Positions 25,969-34,637 are shown, numbered from the stretch's first letter. The stretch: DNA of 58,317 nt from JAJZXY01 sp046706185 (GCA_046706185.1 JBJKPR010000043.1:1-58317), one strand, 5' to 3'. Made by a program: numbers and translations. Notes: a model not told the origin generated them from the letters alone.

Positions 25969-27054
25969 ATACTCGAAGTCGAAGAAGTAGACAGGTGCCC
26001 CGAGTGCAACTCGGTCCATATCGAGGAAGACTGGAGCAGGGGAGAGATTGTCTGTCCAGAGTGCGGCCTGGTGATTGCGGAGAAGGTAATAGACAGGAGG
26101 CTTGAGCTTACCGCGCCCGACCCGGAGAGATCAGAAAGCAGGTCAAGAATGAGGGCTGCCACTTCACTGATGATGTACGATAAGGGTCTCTCCACCGATA
26201 TTGCGTGGAAGGACATTGACTCTCTGAGTCGCAGCCTTTCGAACAGGGACAGGTCGCACCTGCACAGGATCAGGAGGTGGCAAAAGAGGCTCAGGGCGAT
26301 CAACGCTGTGGAACGGAACCTGCTGAACGCGTTTGTGACACTGGACAGGGTCTGTTCAAACCTGAAGCTCCCGCACGACGTAAGACAGGAAGCATGCGTG
26401 ATATACAGGAAGATAGTCATGCTTGGTCTGGTGCGGGGGAGGACGATAGAGGGCATGGTATGCGCATCAATCTACGCCGCAACCAGGGTGGTCGGCATGC
26501 CCAGATCCCTTGACGAGGTGGCAAGGGTGAGCGGAAGGGAAAGGAAGGAACTGGGAAGGGATTACAAGATAATAACAAAGTGGCTGAGACTGGGGCTGCC
26601 GCCAACCGATCCGAGGAATTACGTCTCCAGGTTCTGCAGTGAACTCGGAATTGACATTTCTGTGGAAAGAAAGGCGCTTGAGATGCTGAATTCGACCGTC
26701 GACGATCCAGAAATGGCTGGGGTAAGGGTGGCAGGAAAGGACCCCACCGGCGTCGCTGCTGCTGCCATATACCTTGCAAGCATGGTCTGCGGCAAAAAGA
26801 CCACTCAGGCCAGGTTGTCAAAGATAGCTGGTATCACTGAAGTAACGCTCAGGAACAGGTTCAAGGAGCTCGTCAATCTCCCCGGCTCCCCCCTTCGGAT
26901 GGAATTCCCCGAGGAGCACGGGCCGCCCTATGCAAGGATTCACGCCGCAACATTCGACTCCTATCTCAGGAAGACGAGCAGAAGGAGGAAGGAAAGCGGG
27001 TGGAACGGGGAAGGGCAGGTGCCAGGCAAGCAGGAGACTCCCGGACAAGGGTGA
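25969..27054 (+). CDS. tfb: Transcription initiation factor TFB (TFIIB-like), start codon uncertain
   Basis: Archaeal TFB of about 361 residues that recruits RNA polymerase to TBP-bound promoters. The N-terminal zinc ribbon is intact (RCPECNS...IVCPECGLVI), followed by a B-reader/linker region and two cyclin folds (about 145-235 and 240-330; note GRTIEGMVCASIYAATR and DPTGVAAAAIYLAS), then a Lys/Arg/Gly-rich C-terminal tail. An in-frame TAG ends at 25968 and no ATG, GTG or TTG occurs before the zinc ribbon; the first such codon is the GTG at 26071, inside it. I give the frame from the ATA at 25969 (ILEVEEVDRCPEC). Either a rare start codon or an error or frameshift near 25960-25990 is needed. 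Confidence 0.85.
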   Translation: MLEVEEVDRCPECNSVHIEEDWSRGEIVCPECGLVIAEKVIDRRLELTAPDPERSESRSRMRAATSLMMYDKGLSTDIAWKDIDSLSRSLSNRDRSHLHRIRRWQKRLRAINAVERNLLNAFVTLDRVCSNLKLPHDVRQEACVIYRKIVMLGLVRGRTIEGMVCASIYAATRVVGMPRSLDEVARVSGRERKELGRDYKIITKWLRLGLPPTDPRNYVSRFCSELGIDISVERKALEMLNSTVDDPEMAGVRVAGKDPTGVAAAAIYLASMVCGKKTTQARLSKIAGITEVTLRNRFKELVNLPGSPLRMEFPEEHGPPYARIHAATFDSYLRKTSRRRKESGWNGEGQVPGKQETPGQG

Positions 27055-27110
27055 CAGGGTCGGAAGACATGGATCTCGAGCGCCATTCAACCTCAAGGCG
27101 GTGATGCCAA

Positions 27111-27959
27111 ATGACACTACAGAGTATGCGAAAGAAAAGGATAATCTCGATGTCGCTCATAGTGGTGGCAATCGTGGTGATAACGGCTGGAGTACTCTAT
27201 CCTTTCTTCCAGACGCCTCCAAACAAGACCGCCGACAAATACACAACAGTACTGATGAATGCAGGCAATTCAGCATTCCTCAATCCTTCGCCGGGCCAGT
27301 TGAACAAGACAATTTACACTGGCGCCTATTCGACGTCCATCCCTGACGGCGGATACATATACGAGAATTTCACCATGCCCAGGTTCATGAGCTGGGCTGT
27401 CGTCTTCGGCTCTTTCACATCCAGCGGCACTATAGATGCCGCCGTACTCACTCCAAGCGAGTTTGGCTCTTTCCAGCAGAACCCGTCATCAATAAACTCT
27501 GGGCCATATTATTCGCAGACAACAGGGACATCTTTGAACGTGAGCCTTGGTAACGGATCGTATACATTCGTATTCTATAACCCGAGCGTTGTTCCACTGA
27601 CTGCAATTACGCTCAGCATAGGGAGTGCAATAACACTCATGGTGGCAACAGCAAGCAGCGGTTTCTACTCCGCCGTCCCGTTTTCAGTTCCGCCGAACGC
27701 CTCCGCCGCACAGATCGTAGGCGGATATTCGGCGAATTCAACAATAGAGGTTGCGATCCTGACCGCATCCATGTTTGAGAACTTCACTAACAGAACATCT
27801 GTAATCTCTTCTGGTCCGTTCTTCTCGGGCGGCGAGAGCACGGGACAGCTTTCGGTTGCACTGTCGCAGGGAAGCTACTACGTTGTGTTCTACAATCCAA
27901 GCATATACAACTCCGCAGTAGTCAAGATAACCGATCCGATCGAACTTGAGATAGGCTGA
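27111..27959 (+). CDS. Secreted, membrane-anchored protein with an internal duplication
   Basis: Unrecognised 282-residue protein. An N-terminal signal/anchor (about 8-32, preceded by RKKR) is followed by two homologous beta-rich units. Matching phrases are TIDAAVLTPSEFGSF / TIEVAILTASMFENF, SGPYYSQ / SGPFFSG, and GNGSYTFVFYNPS / SQGSYYVVFYNPS. Several N-glycosylation sequons point to an extracellular location. GGTGAT about 10 nt before the ATG is a plausible ribosome site. Separated from TFB by 56 bases; a common transcript is possible. Confidence 0.75.
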   Translation: MTLQSMRKKRIISMSLIVVAIVVITAGVLYPFFQTPPNKTADKYTTVLMNAGNSAFLNPSPGQLNKTIYTGAYSTSIPDGGYIYENFTMPRFMSWAVVFGSFTSSGTIDAAVLTPSEFGSFQQNPSSINSGPYYSQTTGTSLNVSLGNGSYTFVFYNPSVVPLTAITLSIGSAITLMVATASSGFYSAVPFSVPPNASAAQIVGGYSANSTIEVAILTASMFENFTNRTSVISSGPFFSGGESTGQLSVALSQGSYYVVFYNPSIYNSAVVKITDPIELEIG

Positions 27960-28085
27960 TGCCCCCGCCAGCCAGGCGGTGTGTAGCTGCTCAACATTGT
28001 TCAAGCGTGATTGAACGACAGCAGCGGTTGCGGATCGCGATGCCAGCAGCCGGAGAAAACGAGCTGCTTCCGATGCCTGACCGGG

Positions 28086-28262
28086 CTACATCAGCGGAGG
28101 CAGTATTATCTCCATCTCCGGTTCCTTGCGGCACCCGCAGTGGGTGCAGAAACTTGCTCCGTAATAGTCAGTTGAAAGATACTCGTCAAAGCAGTCGCAG
28201 TAACACGCGCGATTGTCCTTACACTCCTTGCACATATACCAGTTACCTCTTGCAGGCGGCAC
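28086..28262 (-). CDS. Cys-rich zinc-binding mini-protein
   Basis: A 58-codon frame from a GTG at 28262, or 49 residues from an ATG at 28235. It contains eight Cys arranged as CKEC, CYCDC and CTHCGC plus a His, enough for two zinc sites, and ends in an acidic-hydrophobic tail EMEIILPPLM. The segment RGNWY before the ATG looks coding, which favours the GTG. Small zinc-ribbon proteins like this are common and poorly annotated in archaea; the function is unknown. A TATA-like CTATATGAAG lies near 28340. Confidence 0.6.
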   Translation of the reverse strand: MPPARGNWYMCKECKDNRACYCDCFDEYLSTDYYGASFCTHCGCRKEPEMEIILPPLM

Positions 28263-28484
28263 CTGTCCGCTTGGCGTCTGGATTCACATGCGCCTTGCTA
28301 GATGTCCCTAGTTCCTTACATTTCAAGGTACCACTTCATATAGTTGATCAACTGAGAAACGGTCGAGTATGGACGCTAATTACTGTCTGTCATTAAGTGT
28401 CCCGGAAGAATGTGACCTGTCAATTGCCCGGTAAAGAATGGTCATGGACTGAACCTGCCTGCCTTCCTGCCGGGAATTGAACGA

Positions 28485-29312
28485 TCAGGAATGGCGGCCC
28501 TGCGGATATGACCCGATGACCTTGACGAATGTTGCCGCATTTCTCAGCTCCTCGAGCGCTTCCATTGCCCGTCTGTCCTCGGAGGAGCCCTCGAAGTCAA
28601 GGAGGAAGTAGTATTCCCACTGTTTCTCCCTGGCCGGCCTAGACTCAATCTTGGTGAGGTTTATTCCCCTCATAGCAAACAGGCCCATTGCATTGTACAG
28701 GCTCCCCGGCGTATTGGGAACCTGGAAGACAATTGATGTCTTGCATTCCCCGGACGGCACAACCTTACCCTTCGAAATCACCAGGAACCTGGTGGTGTTG
28801 TCCGGATTGTCTTCGATGTTGCTCTTCAGTATCTCGAGGCCGTAGATATCGGCCGCTCTCCTGCTTGCGATGGCTGCTGAATCGAGAGAGCCGCTTTCGC
28901 TGATTGCTTTCACGCTTCCTGCCGTGTCGTAGGTGCTCAGCATTTCTGCACCGAGGGTGGAAACGAACCTGCGGCACTGCTCAAGAGCCTGGGGGTGTGA
29001 GTATACCTTTTTCAGGTCACCGATCCTCGCCCCCCTGTTCGAAATCAGGCAGTGGTGCACCTTCAGGTACACTTCGGCAACGATGTGGAGGCTGGAGGAT
29101 ATCAGCATATCGTAGGACTCGTAGACATTGCCGCCTATGGAGTTCTCAACAGGGATCATGCCGGCATCCAGCTGTCCGGTTGACACACCGTTGAAGACAT
29201 CACCAACAGTCCTGAAGGGGCATGGAATTGCACCGTCCCCGAAATGCTGCATGATCGCCTCTTCGCTGTAGGCTCCCGGTTCCCCCTGAAAGCCAACCGT
29301 GATACGTGACAT
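28485..29312 (-). CDS. pheA: Prephenate dehydratase
   Basis: Monofunctional prephenate dehydratase (275 residues), converting prephenate to phenylpyruvate in phenylalanine synthesis. The catalytic domain starts VGFQGEPGAYSEEAIMQHFG, contains VENSIGGNVYESYD, and ends with the TRFLVI active-site motif; a C-terminal ACT domain (about 190-270) with ESRP gives phenylalanine feedback control. Length is normal for the class. A TATA-like TTTAAAATAA lies about 35 nt upstream of the ATG, so the leader is very short. Monocistronic. Confidence 0.95.
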   Translation of the reverse strand: MSRITVGFQGEPGAYSEEAIMQHFGDGAIPCPFRTVGDVFNGVSTGQLDAGMIPVENSIGGNVYESYDMLISSSLHIVAEVYLKVHHCLISNRGARIGDLKKVYSHPQALEQCRRFVSTLGAEMLSTYDTAGSVKAISESGSLDSAAIASRRAADIYGLEILKSNIEDNPDNTTRFLVISKGKVVPSGECKTSIVFQVPNTPGSLYNAMGLFAMRGINLTKIESRPAREKQWEYYFLLDFEGSSEDRRAMEALEELRNAATFVKVIGSYPQGRHS

Positions 29313-29514
29313 CTGGATTACGGCGCCGGATACGGTGCACTCTTATTTTAAACCAGCCCAGTGAAACATCCGGAAGGGGCGATGCAGTCCACTTCTCAGC
29401 TGTATATCCTGCTCACATCCCCTCCGCGTCTTGTCCCACGCAGTGGGGTGGGTTTCGTTTGCATGCTATTGAATCGCAATGTTTTAATACTGCGTCCATT
29501 ACTACTCCAGCAAG

Positions 29515-29583
29515 ATGAATTGCAGCGCAGTCGCCTGTGTTTTCTTGCGTGAAGTAGGCTTGCCTGTGTTCATTATTAACTGA
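29515..29583 (+). CDS. Candidate leader peptide before the ACT-domain gene
   Basis: A 22-codon frame rich in Val/Leu and ending VFIIN before TGA. A TATA-like TTTTAATA (29482-29489) lies about 30 nt upstream of its ATG. A hairpin starts five bases after its stop, and the downstream gene encodes an ACT protein resembling acetolactate synthase regulatory subunits. The layout parallels the frame before leuA, but the codon bias is weaker, so this is a tentative call. Confidence 0.25.
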   Translation: MNCSAVACVFLREVGLPVFIIN

Positions 29584-29587
29584 AGCA

Positions 29588-29607
29588 GCAGTCCTTTCCG
29601 GACCTGC
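29588..29607 (+). promoter_or_regulatory. Hairpin after the candidate leader peptide
   Basis: GCAGTCC pairs with GGA(C)CTGC across the loop TTTCC, seven pairs with one bulged C. It lies 4 nt after the leader-peptide stop. Confidence 0.3.
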
Positions 29608-29749
29608 GTTTCAGGGGATATATGTATGGGTTGCATCTGTTTTTCCGATGGCATTTTCGCGCTTCTGACTGAACTGTGCAGCGAGCAGACGCAGTGCATT
29701 GCTGGCAAGTGTTTTGCCGGCGCAGTACGGAACGGAGAGTGATGCATCG

Positions 29750-30031
29750 GTGGCCAGGCTGAAAATAACTGCACTCGACGAGGATGGAGTTCTGCAAAGG
29801 GCGGTATTTGAATTCAGCAGGAGGAACATAGTGCTGGAGAGGCTGCTGTATGCAAGGGAAAGGGGAAAGGTCGTCATCCAAATCACCGTATCCGAGGACA
29901 CCGACGCCAGAAAGGTGCTCAAGCATCTGGGGAAGATATATGGCGTGACTGAAGTGGAGAGTTCCTGCGCAGAGAGTGTGTTTCAGCCCAGTGCGGGCAA
30001 GGAGCTCAGTCCTCAGGAGATGCTTGGCTGA
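29750..30031 (+). CDS. ACT-domain protein, IlvN/IlvH-like
   Basis: A 93-residue protein that is essentially one ACT domain (ARLKITALDEDGVLQRAVFEFSRR...GKVVIQITV...VLKHLGKIYGVTEVES). The pattern GVLxRxxxxFSRRNIxLExL is that of acetolactate synthase small subunits, which bind branched-chain amino acids, though no catalytic IlvB gene is in the window. The start is a GTG at 29750 with GGAG about 12 nt upstream; the frame is open further upstream but lacks family similarity. Confidence 0.65.
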   Translation: MARLKITALDEDGVLQRAVFEFSRRNIVLERLLYARERGKVVIQITVSEDTDARKVLKHLGKIYGVTEVESSCAESVFQPSAGKELSPQEMLG

Positions 30032-30074
30032 ACTGGATGCAGGCAGCCCCGGATGGCCCTAACACGGCTTGCCG

Positions 30075-32126
30075 TCACGCCCTGCCGACGGAGACAACGC
30101 TGTATTCGCTCTGGACCACTTCGCCAAGCATGCTGTCCGGAAGAGCAAGCGATCTGAAGCAGTCTGAAAGCACGGGCAGCAGTTCTGAAACCTCTTCATC
30201 CGTTAGCTTCCTCTTTTCGAGCAGCAGCTGCTTGGAATGCCTTGTTGTGTAGAACAGCCTTATCACCCTTGAAGAAACCTCGGGGGGAAGTGAAGCCGCT
30301 ATGGCTGCCGGGTCGGAGACATCCAGGCTTCCGTTGACCAGCCTGCTGTCAAGCAGGCCCTCGTCGCAGAGCGAGTGCAGATAGTCCACAACATCCTCAT
30401 TCATCGGAAGGAGCCCGACCTGGGATGCCTTCACATCTCCCCTTACGTATATCCGCCCTCCCACCATTCCTGTGCCCACGTAGTTACCGACAGGTGCATC
30501 AGAACCGGAGAGGTTGAGTACCATCACACGCCCGCCAGCCATGTATTCTCCAAGATAGTCGCCGGCGGTCTCGCATGCGATGAAATACGGCCTCCGCTCC
30601 TCGTACTCCCTCATCTGTATTGCTGCCCTGTTTCCCACAGAGCCCCTGACGTAAATGTGACCGCCCTGGAGTGCCTGGCCCGCAACGTCGCCCGCATTAC
30701 CATGGATGATAACTTTCCCCTCGGTCATTGTGTCGGCAAGGTCATCCGCCACGCTTCCGAACACTTCGAATGTCCCCCCGTCATTCAGATTGGCCAGGCA
30801 GTTTCCAGGATAACCGTTGATCACAATCCTGTTTTCCCCGCTCCTGCCCTTGAAACTGATGCCCATGCCTATGAAGCGTGTCCCGTTGACTCCCTCGATC
30901 ATCACCTCGCGCTCTCCTGCAAGCAGTCGGCTTGAGATGCTCCTGTTGATCTCCTCATATCCGCCCAGTTCCTCCGGCCCTCTGAGACGCGGTCCAGGGC
31001 GGTTTACCTGATGGCCCCTCCCCCTGGAGTTACCGCTCGCCAGGAGACCTCTCTTTACTGAGCTCACAAAGAATGATGCCGGCTCTGCCTGCCACACTTC
31101 AGCGTCTGGTGACAGTGCCCGGATCTGCGACTCTTCGCTTGCAGCGTAAAAAGCGCCTTCATCCTCCCCGAGTATGAGCGGCCTGAACTTTGACCTGTCG
31201 GTTACCGCAAACATGTAGCAGTCAGAGCCCGTACCGTATGAGCCCACAACGCTGAACGGCCCGTCCAGCCTGGCATTCCTGTAGCTTACGAGCATGTTCC
31301 TCGTGGCAGGGCTGAGTGTTCTGGAATGAGGGTTGGAAAGAACCGTCAGGGCTTCCTCGACCTCAAGGCCCTCCTCCCTTACCAGGACCTCAAGTATCCT
31401 GGTTATCACCTCGCTGTCTGTGCCTATATGGCTCCTGTACCCTCTTGATTCAAGATAGGCCATGTTCGCCCCGAACGAGCTTATGTCACCATTGTGGACT
31501 ATCGCGCAATCCAGTGCGGCAAAGGGGTGAGACCAGACAGGAAGGGCACCGGGCGAATTGGTAGGCTGCCTTGTGTGTGCGATCCAGACATGGGCCGACC
31601 TTGAATCATTCTGGAGATCGTAGAGGGCTGCGACGTCGTCCGGGAAACCGACTCCCTTGAAAACGTCGATGTACCTGCCGTAGACGAATATCCTGCCCTT
31701 CACCCCGGAGCCGGAAATAAGCTCCCTGTTTATACTGTCGATGCTCAGCGAGACTGTAGCCGTGTCGGGGGAGCTGAGAGTCATTTCGGCAACCGGCATG
31801 CCTGCGACCGCAGAGCCGCCCATGTCGGAATAGGCCCAAGAGGTAACTTCCGAAACAGATGAGCGGACCATATCGACTACCTCTGCTGCGACCTGCTCAT
31901 CCCTGACAAAGGCCCTGAGCCTGAAGTCAAGCTCCTCCCCACCAAGTGTGAGGGAGGCGAAGCCTGCCCCCAGGTTGCTCCCCCTCTGCCGTGCAACGCA
32001 TATGCCCTCAACGGCCCTGCCGGACGGGATTGACAGGGAGGCTTTCTTTGTGATCATGCCGAAGACGCCGCATCCGTCCTTGACGTGAGGCTTCCCGTAC
32101 AGCGAACCCGGTATAATGTAGTCCAT
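30075..32126 (-). CDS. Glutamate synthase: glutamine amidotransferase fused to GXGXG domain
   Basis: A 683-residue protein joining two parts of archaeal glutamate synthase that are often separate genes. Residues 1-350 are a class II glutamine amidotransferase that releases ammonia from glutamine; the nucleophile is C19 (DGCGVFGMI), so an 18-residue propeptide must be removed. Residues about 400-640 form the GXGXG beta-helix (GNAGDVAGQALQGGHIYVRG, GGRIYVRGD). It sits 19 bases downstream of the FMN-subunit gene on the same strand, forming a glutamate synthase operon. No NADPH-oxidoreductase (GltD) subunit is nearby. Confidence 0.88.
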   Translation of the reverse strand: MDYIIPGSLYGKPHVKDGCGVFGMITKKASLSIPSGRAVEGICVARQRGSNLGAGFASLTLGGEELDFRLRAFVRDEQVAAEVVDMVRSSVSEVTSWAYSDMGGSAVAGMPVAEMTLSSPDTATVSLSIDSINRELISGSGVKGRIFVYGRYIDVFKGVGFPDDVAALYDLQNDSRSAHVWIAHTRQPTNSPGALPVWSHPFAALDCAIVHNGDISSFGANMAYLESRGYRSHIGTDSEVITRILEVLVREEGLEVEEALTVLSNPHSRTLSPATRNMLVSYRNARLDGPFSVVGSYGTGSDCYMFAVTDRSKFRPLILGEDEGAFYAASEESQIRALSPDAEVWQAEPASFFVSSVKRGLLASGNSRGRGHQVNRPGPRLRGPEELGGYEEINRSISSRLLAGEREVMIEGVNGTRFIGMGISFKGRSGENRIVINGYPGNCLANLNDGGTFEVFGSVADDLADTMTEGKVIIHGNAGDVAGQALQGGHIYVRGSVGNRAAIQMREYEERRPYFIACETAGDYLGEYMAGGRVMVLNLSGSDAPVGNYVGTGMVGGRIYVRGDVKASQVGLLPMNEDVVDYLHSLCDEGLLDSRLVNGSLDVSDPAAIAASLPPEVSSRVIRLFYTTRHSKQLLLEKRKLTDEEVSELLPVLSDCFRSLALPDSMLGEVVQSEYSVVSVGRA

Positions 32127-32145
32127 TAAACAACCCCCGCATGGT

Positions 32146-34482
32146 TCAGAATGAGCCGGCAGGCTTCACGTCCAGCCTTGCACGCAGTTCAGGGTCGATG
32201 TCAACCGTACGTAGCAGCTCCCTGTTGGATGTGAGAGATGATGACAGATCGCTGATGCCCGCCGAGCCGGCGAGAAGCTTGATTTCCTTTGAAAGGCCGC
32301 ACACCATGTTCTCGAGCCTCTCTATGAGAGCTTCCCTGGAGGCCCTTTCGCCGGGCTGGTCATCCGGATATGCCGCAAACATCGCTGCCCTGCTCAGCCC
32401 TACAGCATCCGCACCGAGCGCTTTTAGCTTGAAAATATCCCCCGCATCCCTGATGTAGGAACCCTGGGCAAGTATGCTGAAAACACTCCTCCTGCCTGTG
32501 TCCAGAAGAGACATGTCAAGCGAGGAGACAGAAAGTTCAAGCGGGATATCGGCAGCCTGCATATCCTCGTCCAGTATCACCGTGGAAATGCCAGCGTCTG
32601 ACAATAGGGATGTGTTCTCGATGATGGTGCTGAGCGCCTGCTCGGATGAAGGACACTTCACGAAGAGGGATTTCGACGGATCGCCCTCCATGGCAAGGAC
32701 ATTCTCGGGACCGAAGAGCATTCTTGCCTGCTCCAGCAGAGAGGAATCGCCCTGGGCCCTCCGGAGCGTTCTCCTGTTGGTTGTCACAGGAAGGACCGCT
32801 GCCTCTTCTCCAGGATCGAAGAGCAGGCTCATCCTTGACGAAACAGTCGCGACGGCGTTGCATACGTCCTGTTCGGCATCTGATGGCATCGGGGAGAAGT
32901 AAACCGGCGTTGAGAGCCTTACCTGCCCACTCCCTATGAAAGACTCCGTCTCGATCTCTTCCCTGTACGGGTCAATGCTCGGCCTGGTAACCTGCGCCCC
33001 GTCCGAGACTATGTAATCCGTGATCCTGTCAGGCACTTCGACAAAAGGAGGGCTCGAATTGCCCATGCTGGAAATGTGCGTTTCACCTGCACTCTTGCCG
33101 TAGACGCCGGCTATCTCCCTCAGGTGCGCAACAGCTGAGGGCCTCCATTCCCCTGACGTCTTCATGAAGGACCACCGTTCGACAATATCCTCCGGCAGCT
33201 CCTGGACGGAGCGGGAGGAACGGGCCGGAAGGCCGAGGATTGCAGACGTTTCGCTGTTCATGTTGAAGCCCTCAAGAAGCCCCCTGTTGCCAACGAGTTC
33301 CCTCAGGTTGGTGAAGCCGCAGCTTCCCATTATCGACTTCATCTCGCCGGTCCAGCCGTTTACGAACGAGGTTAGGAGTCTGATGGACCAGTCCAGGGAC
33401 AGCGACTTCAGCTGGTTTTCATCTATCTTGTTTGTCAGAGCAGCCGGGCAGTATCCTAGGTGACATTTCTTCACCATCAAACAGCCGAGGGCGAGCAAGG
33501 CTGCGGTTCCCAGACTTGTCATGTCGGCCCCCAGGGCCATTAGCTTCACAGAGTCCTCCGGGTGGCTCACTCGTCCTGCAGCGATTATGGTAAAATCATC
33601 CCTCAGACCCTCTCTCCTGAGAACGGCGTCTGTAGATGCGACGGCAAGCTCTATCGGGAGACCCACGTTGTCTTTGATTGCAGTGGGTGCTGCTCCTGTC
33701 CCCGCACCAGCCCCGTCTATTATGATGCCTGATGCGCCCATACGTGCTATGCCGCACGCAACATACGGTATGTAGTTTGTAGCCGCGACCTTTACGAGGA
33801 CAGGTTTTCGGGTTGCAACTTTCAATGCCTCAATTCTCTGTCCCAGGTCTTCGATGGAGTATATGTCATGATGGGGGGCCGGCGAAATTGCGTCCATCCC
33901 TTTCGGTATGCGCCTTGTCTCTGAAATAGGTCTTGTGACCTTGATCCCTGGCAGATGACCCCCGATGCCCGGCTTAGCGCCCTGGCCCACTTTTATGACG
34001 ACTGCTGCGCCCTTCCTCAGGACGTCCAGGTCCACGCCGAACCTGGCAGAAGCCCACTGGACGGTTATGTTTCTGCACGCAGCAACGCCTGGATGCAGGC
34101 CGCCCTCGCCGGTGCCGGCAATCACACTGGACCTGTCTGCCGCTTCAGCGAGCGCGACGTTTGGAGTGCCGGAAAGGGAGCCGAACGACATGTCCCCCAG
34201 GTAAAGAGGCGAGGAGAGCCGGAGCCCTGAACCATTGCAGAAGTCAAGGGCTGTGTCGACGGTGGATGGATCGATACTCTTTCCGGCAATAAGGGACAGC
34301 CTGTCAAGGACTCTCGAGCCCCGTTCTGCATCCGGTATAAAAGGAGTGTCGCGGGCAGCGCCGTCGGATGCAAGCTCCCTTATGTGTTCAATCTTCCACT
34401 CTGACCAGAACTCTCTTCTGGTAGTTCTGGGCAGCCTCAAGTATTTCTCCACAGAGGTTCTCTGTATCTGGGTTTGCAGCAT
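32146..34482 (-). CDS. gltB: Glutamate synthase FMN/Fe-S subunit with a degenerate second half
   Basis: A 778-residue protein, longer than the roughly 500 residues usual for archaeal FMN subunits. The first half is canonical: SPLYLGDMSFGSLSG, AKPGIGGHLPG (about 169-179), HHDIYSIEDL, the FMN loop GASGIIIDGAGAGTGAAPT and three Cys for a 3Fe-4S cluster (C334, C340, C345 in CLMVKKCHLGYCP). Residues about 480-778 look like a decayed copy: DIFKLKALGADAVGLSRAAM echoes DSVKLMALGADMTSLGTAAL, and the C-terminal KEIKLLAGSAGISDL echoes GEMKSIMGSCGFTNL, but the cluster cysteines are gone. It makes glutamate from 2-oxoglutarate and the ammonia supplied by the amidotransferase gene downstream. Confidence 0.9.
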   Translation of the reverse strand: MLQTQIQRTSVEKYLRLPRTTRREFWSEWKIEHIRELASDGAARDTPFIPDAERGSRVLDRLSLIAGKSIDPSTVDTALDFCNGSGLRLSSPLYLGDMSFGSLSGTPNVALAEAADRSSVIAGTGEGGLHPGVAACRNITVQWASARFGVDLDVLRKGAAVVIKVGQGAKPGIGGHLPGIKVTRPISETRRIPKGMDAISPAPHHDIYSIEDLGQRIEALKVATRKPVLVKVAATNYIPYVACGIARMGASGIIIDGAGAGTGAAPTAIKDNVGLPIELAVASTDAVLRREGLRDDFTIIAAGRVSHPEDSVKLMALGADMTSLGTAALLALGCLMVKKCHLGYCPAALTNKIDENQLKSLSLDWSIRLLTSFVNGWTGEMKSIMGSCGFTNLRELVGNRGLLEGFNMNSETSAILGLPARSSRSVQELPEDIVERWSFMKTSGEWRPSAVAHLREIAGVYGKSAGETHISSMGNSSPPFVEVPDRITDYIVSDGAQVTRPSIDPYREEIETESFIGSGQVRLSTPVYFSPMPSDAEQDVCNAVATVSSRMSLLFDPGEEAAVLPVTTNRRTLRRAQGDSSLLEQARMLFGPENVLAMEGDPSKSLFVKCPSSEQALSTIIENTSLLSDAGISTVILDEDMQAADIPLELSVSSLDMSLLDTGRRSVFSILAQGSYIRDAGDIFKLKALGADAVGLSRAAMFAAYPDDQPGERASREALIERLENMVCGLSKEIKLLAGSAGISDLSSSLTSNRELLRTVDIDPELRARLDVKPAGSF

Positions 34483-34502
34483 TTCGCCATGACCAACCTT
34501 AT

Positions 34503-34521
34503 CACGCTAAGGTTTAGCGTG
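34503..34521. promoter_or_regulatory. Perfect palindromic operator before glutamate synthase
   Basis: CACGCTAAGGTTTAGCGTG has 8-bp arms with a 3-base centre. It lies 21-39 nt upstream of the ATG at 34482, between a TATA-like CATAAAC (around 34526-34532, minus strand) and the gene. A bound protein would block the start site, so repression by a nitrogen-responsive factor is plausible. Confidence 0.55.
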
Positions 34522-34637
34522 GTAGTTTATGAGGTGCTGAGTGATGAACTTACTAAAAAGGTTTTCTGTTTTCAATTCCGAAAATCGAAAAATCCATCAG
34601 CCTGAAAACAGCCGTCCAGACTGCTGGAAACAGAGTA

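Noticed and set aside
28369..28434. Leaderless 21-codon plus-strand frame after a CATATAG box
   Set aside because: The same box can serve the minus-strand mini-protein; the frame has no recognisable feature and no downstream gene to regulate.
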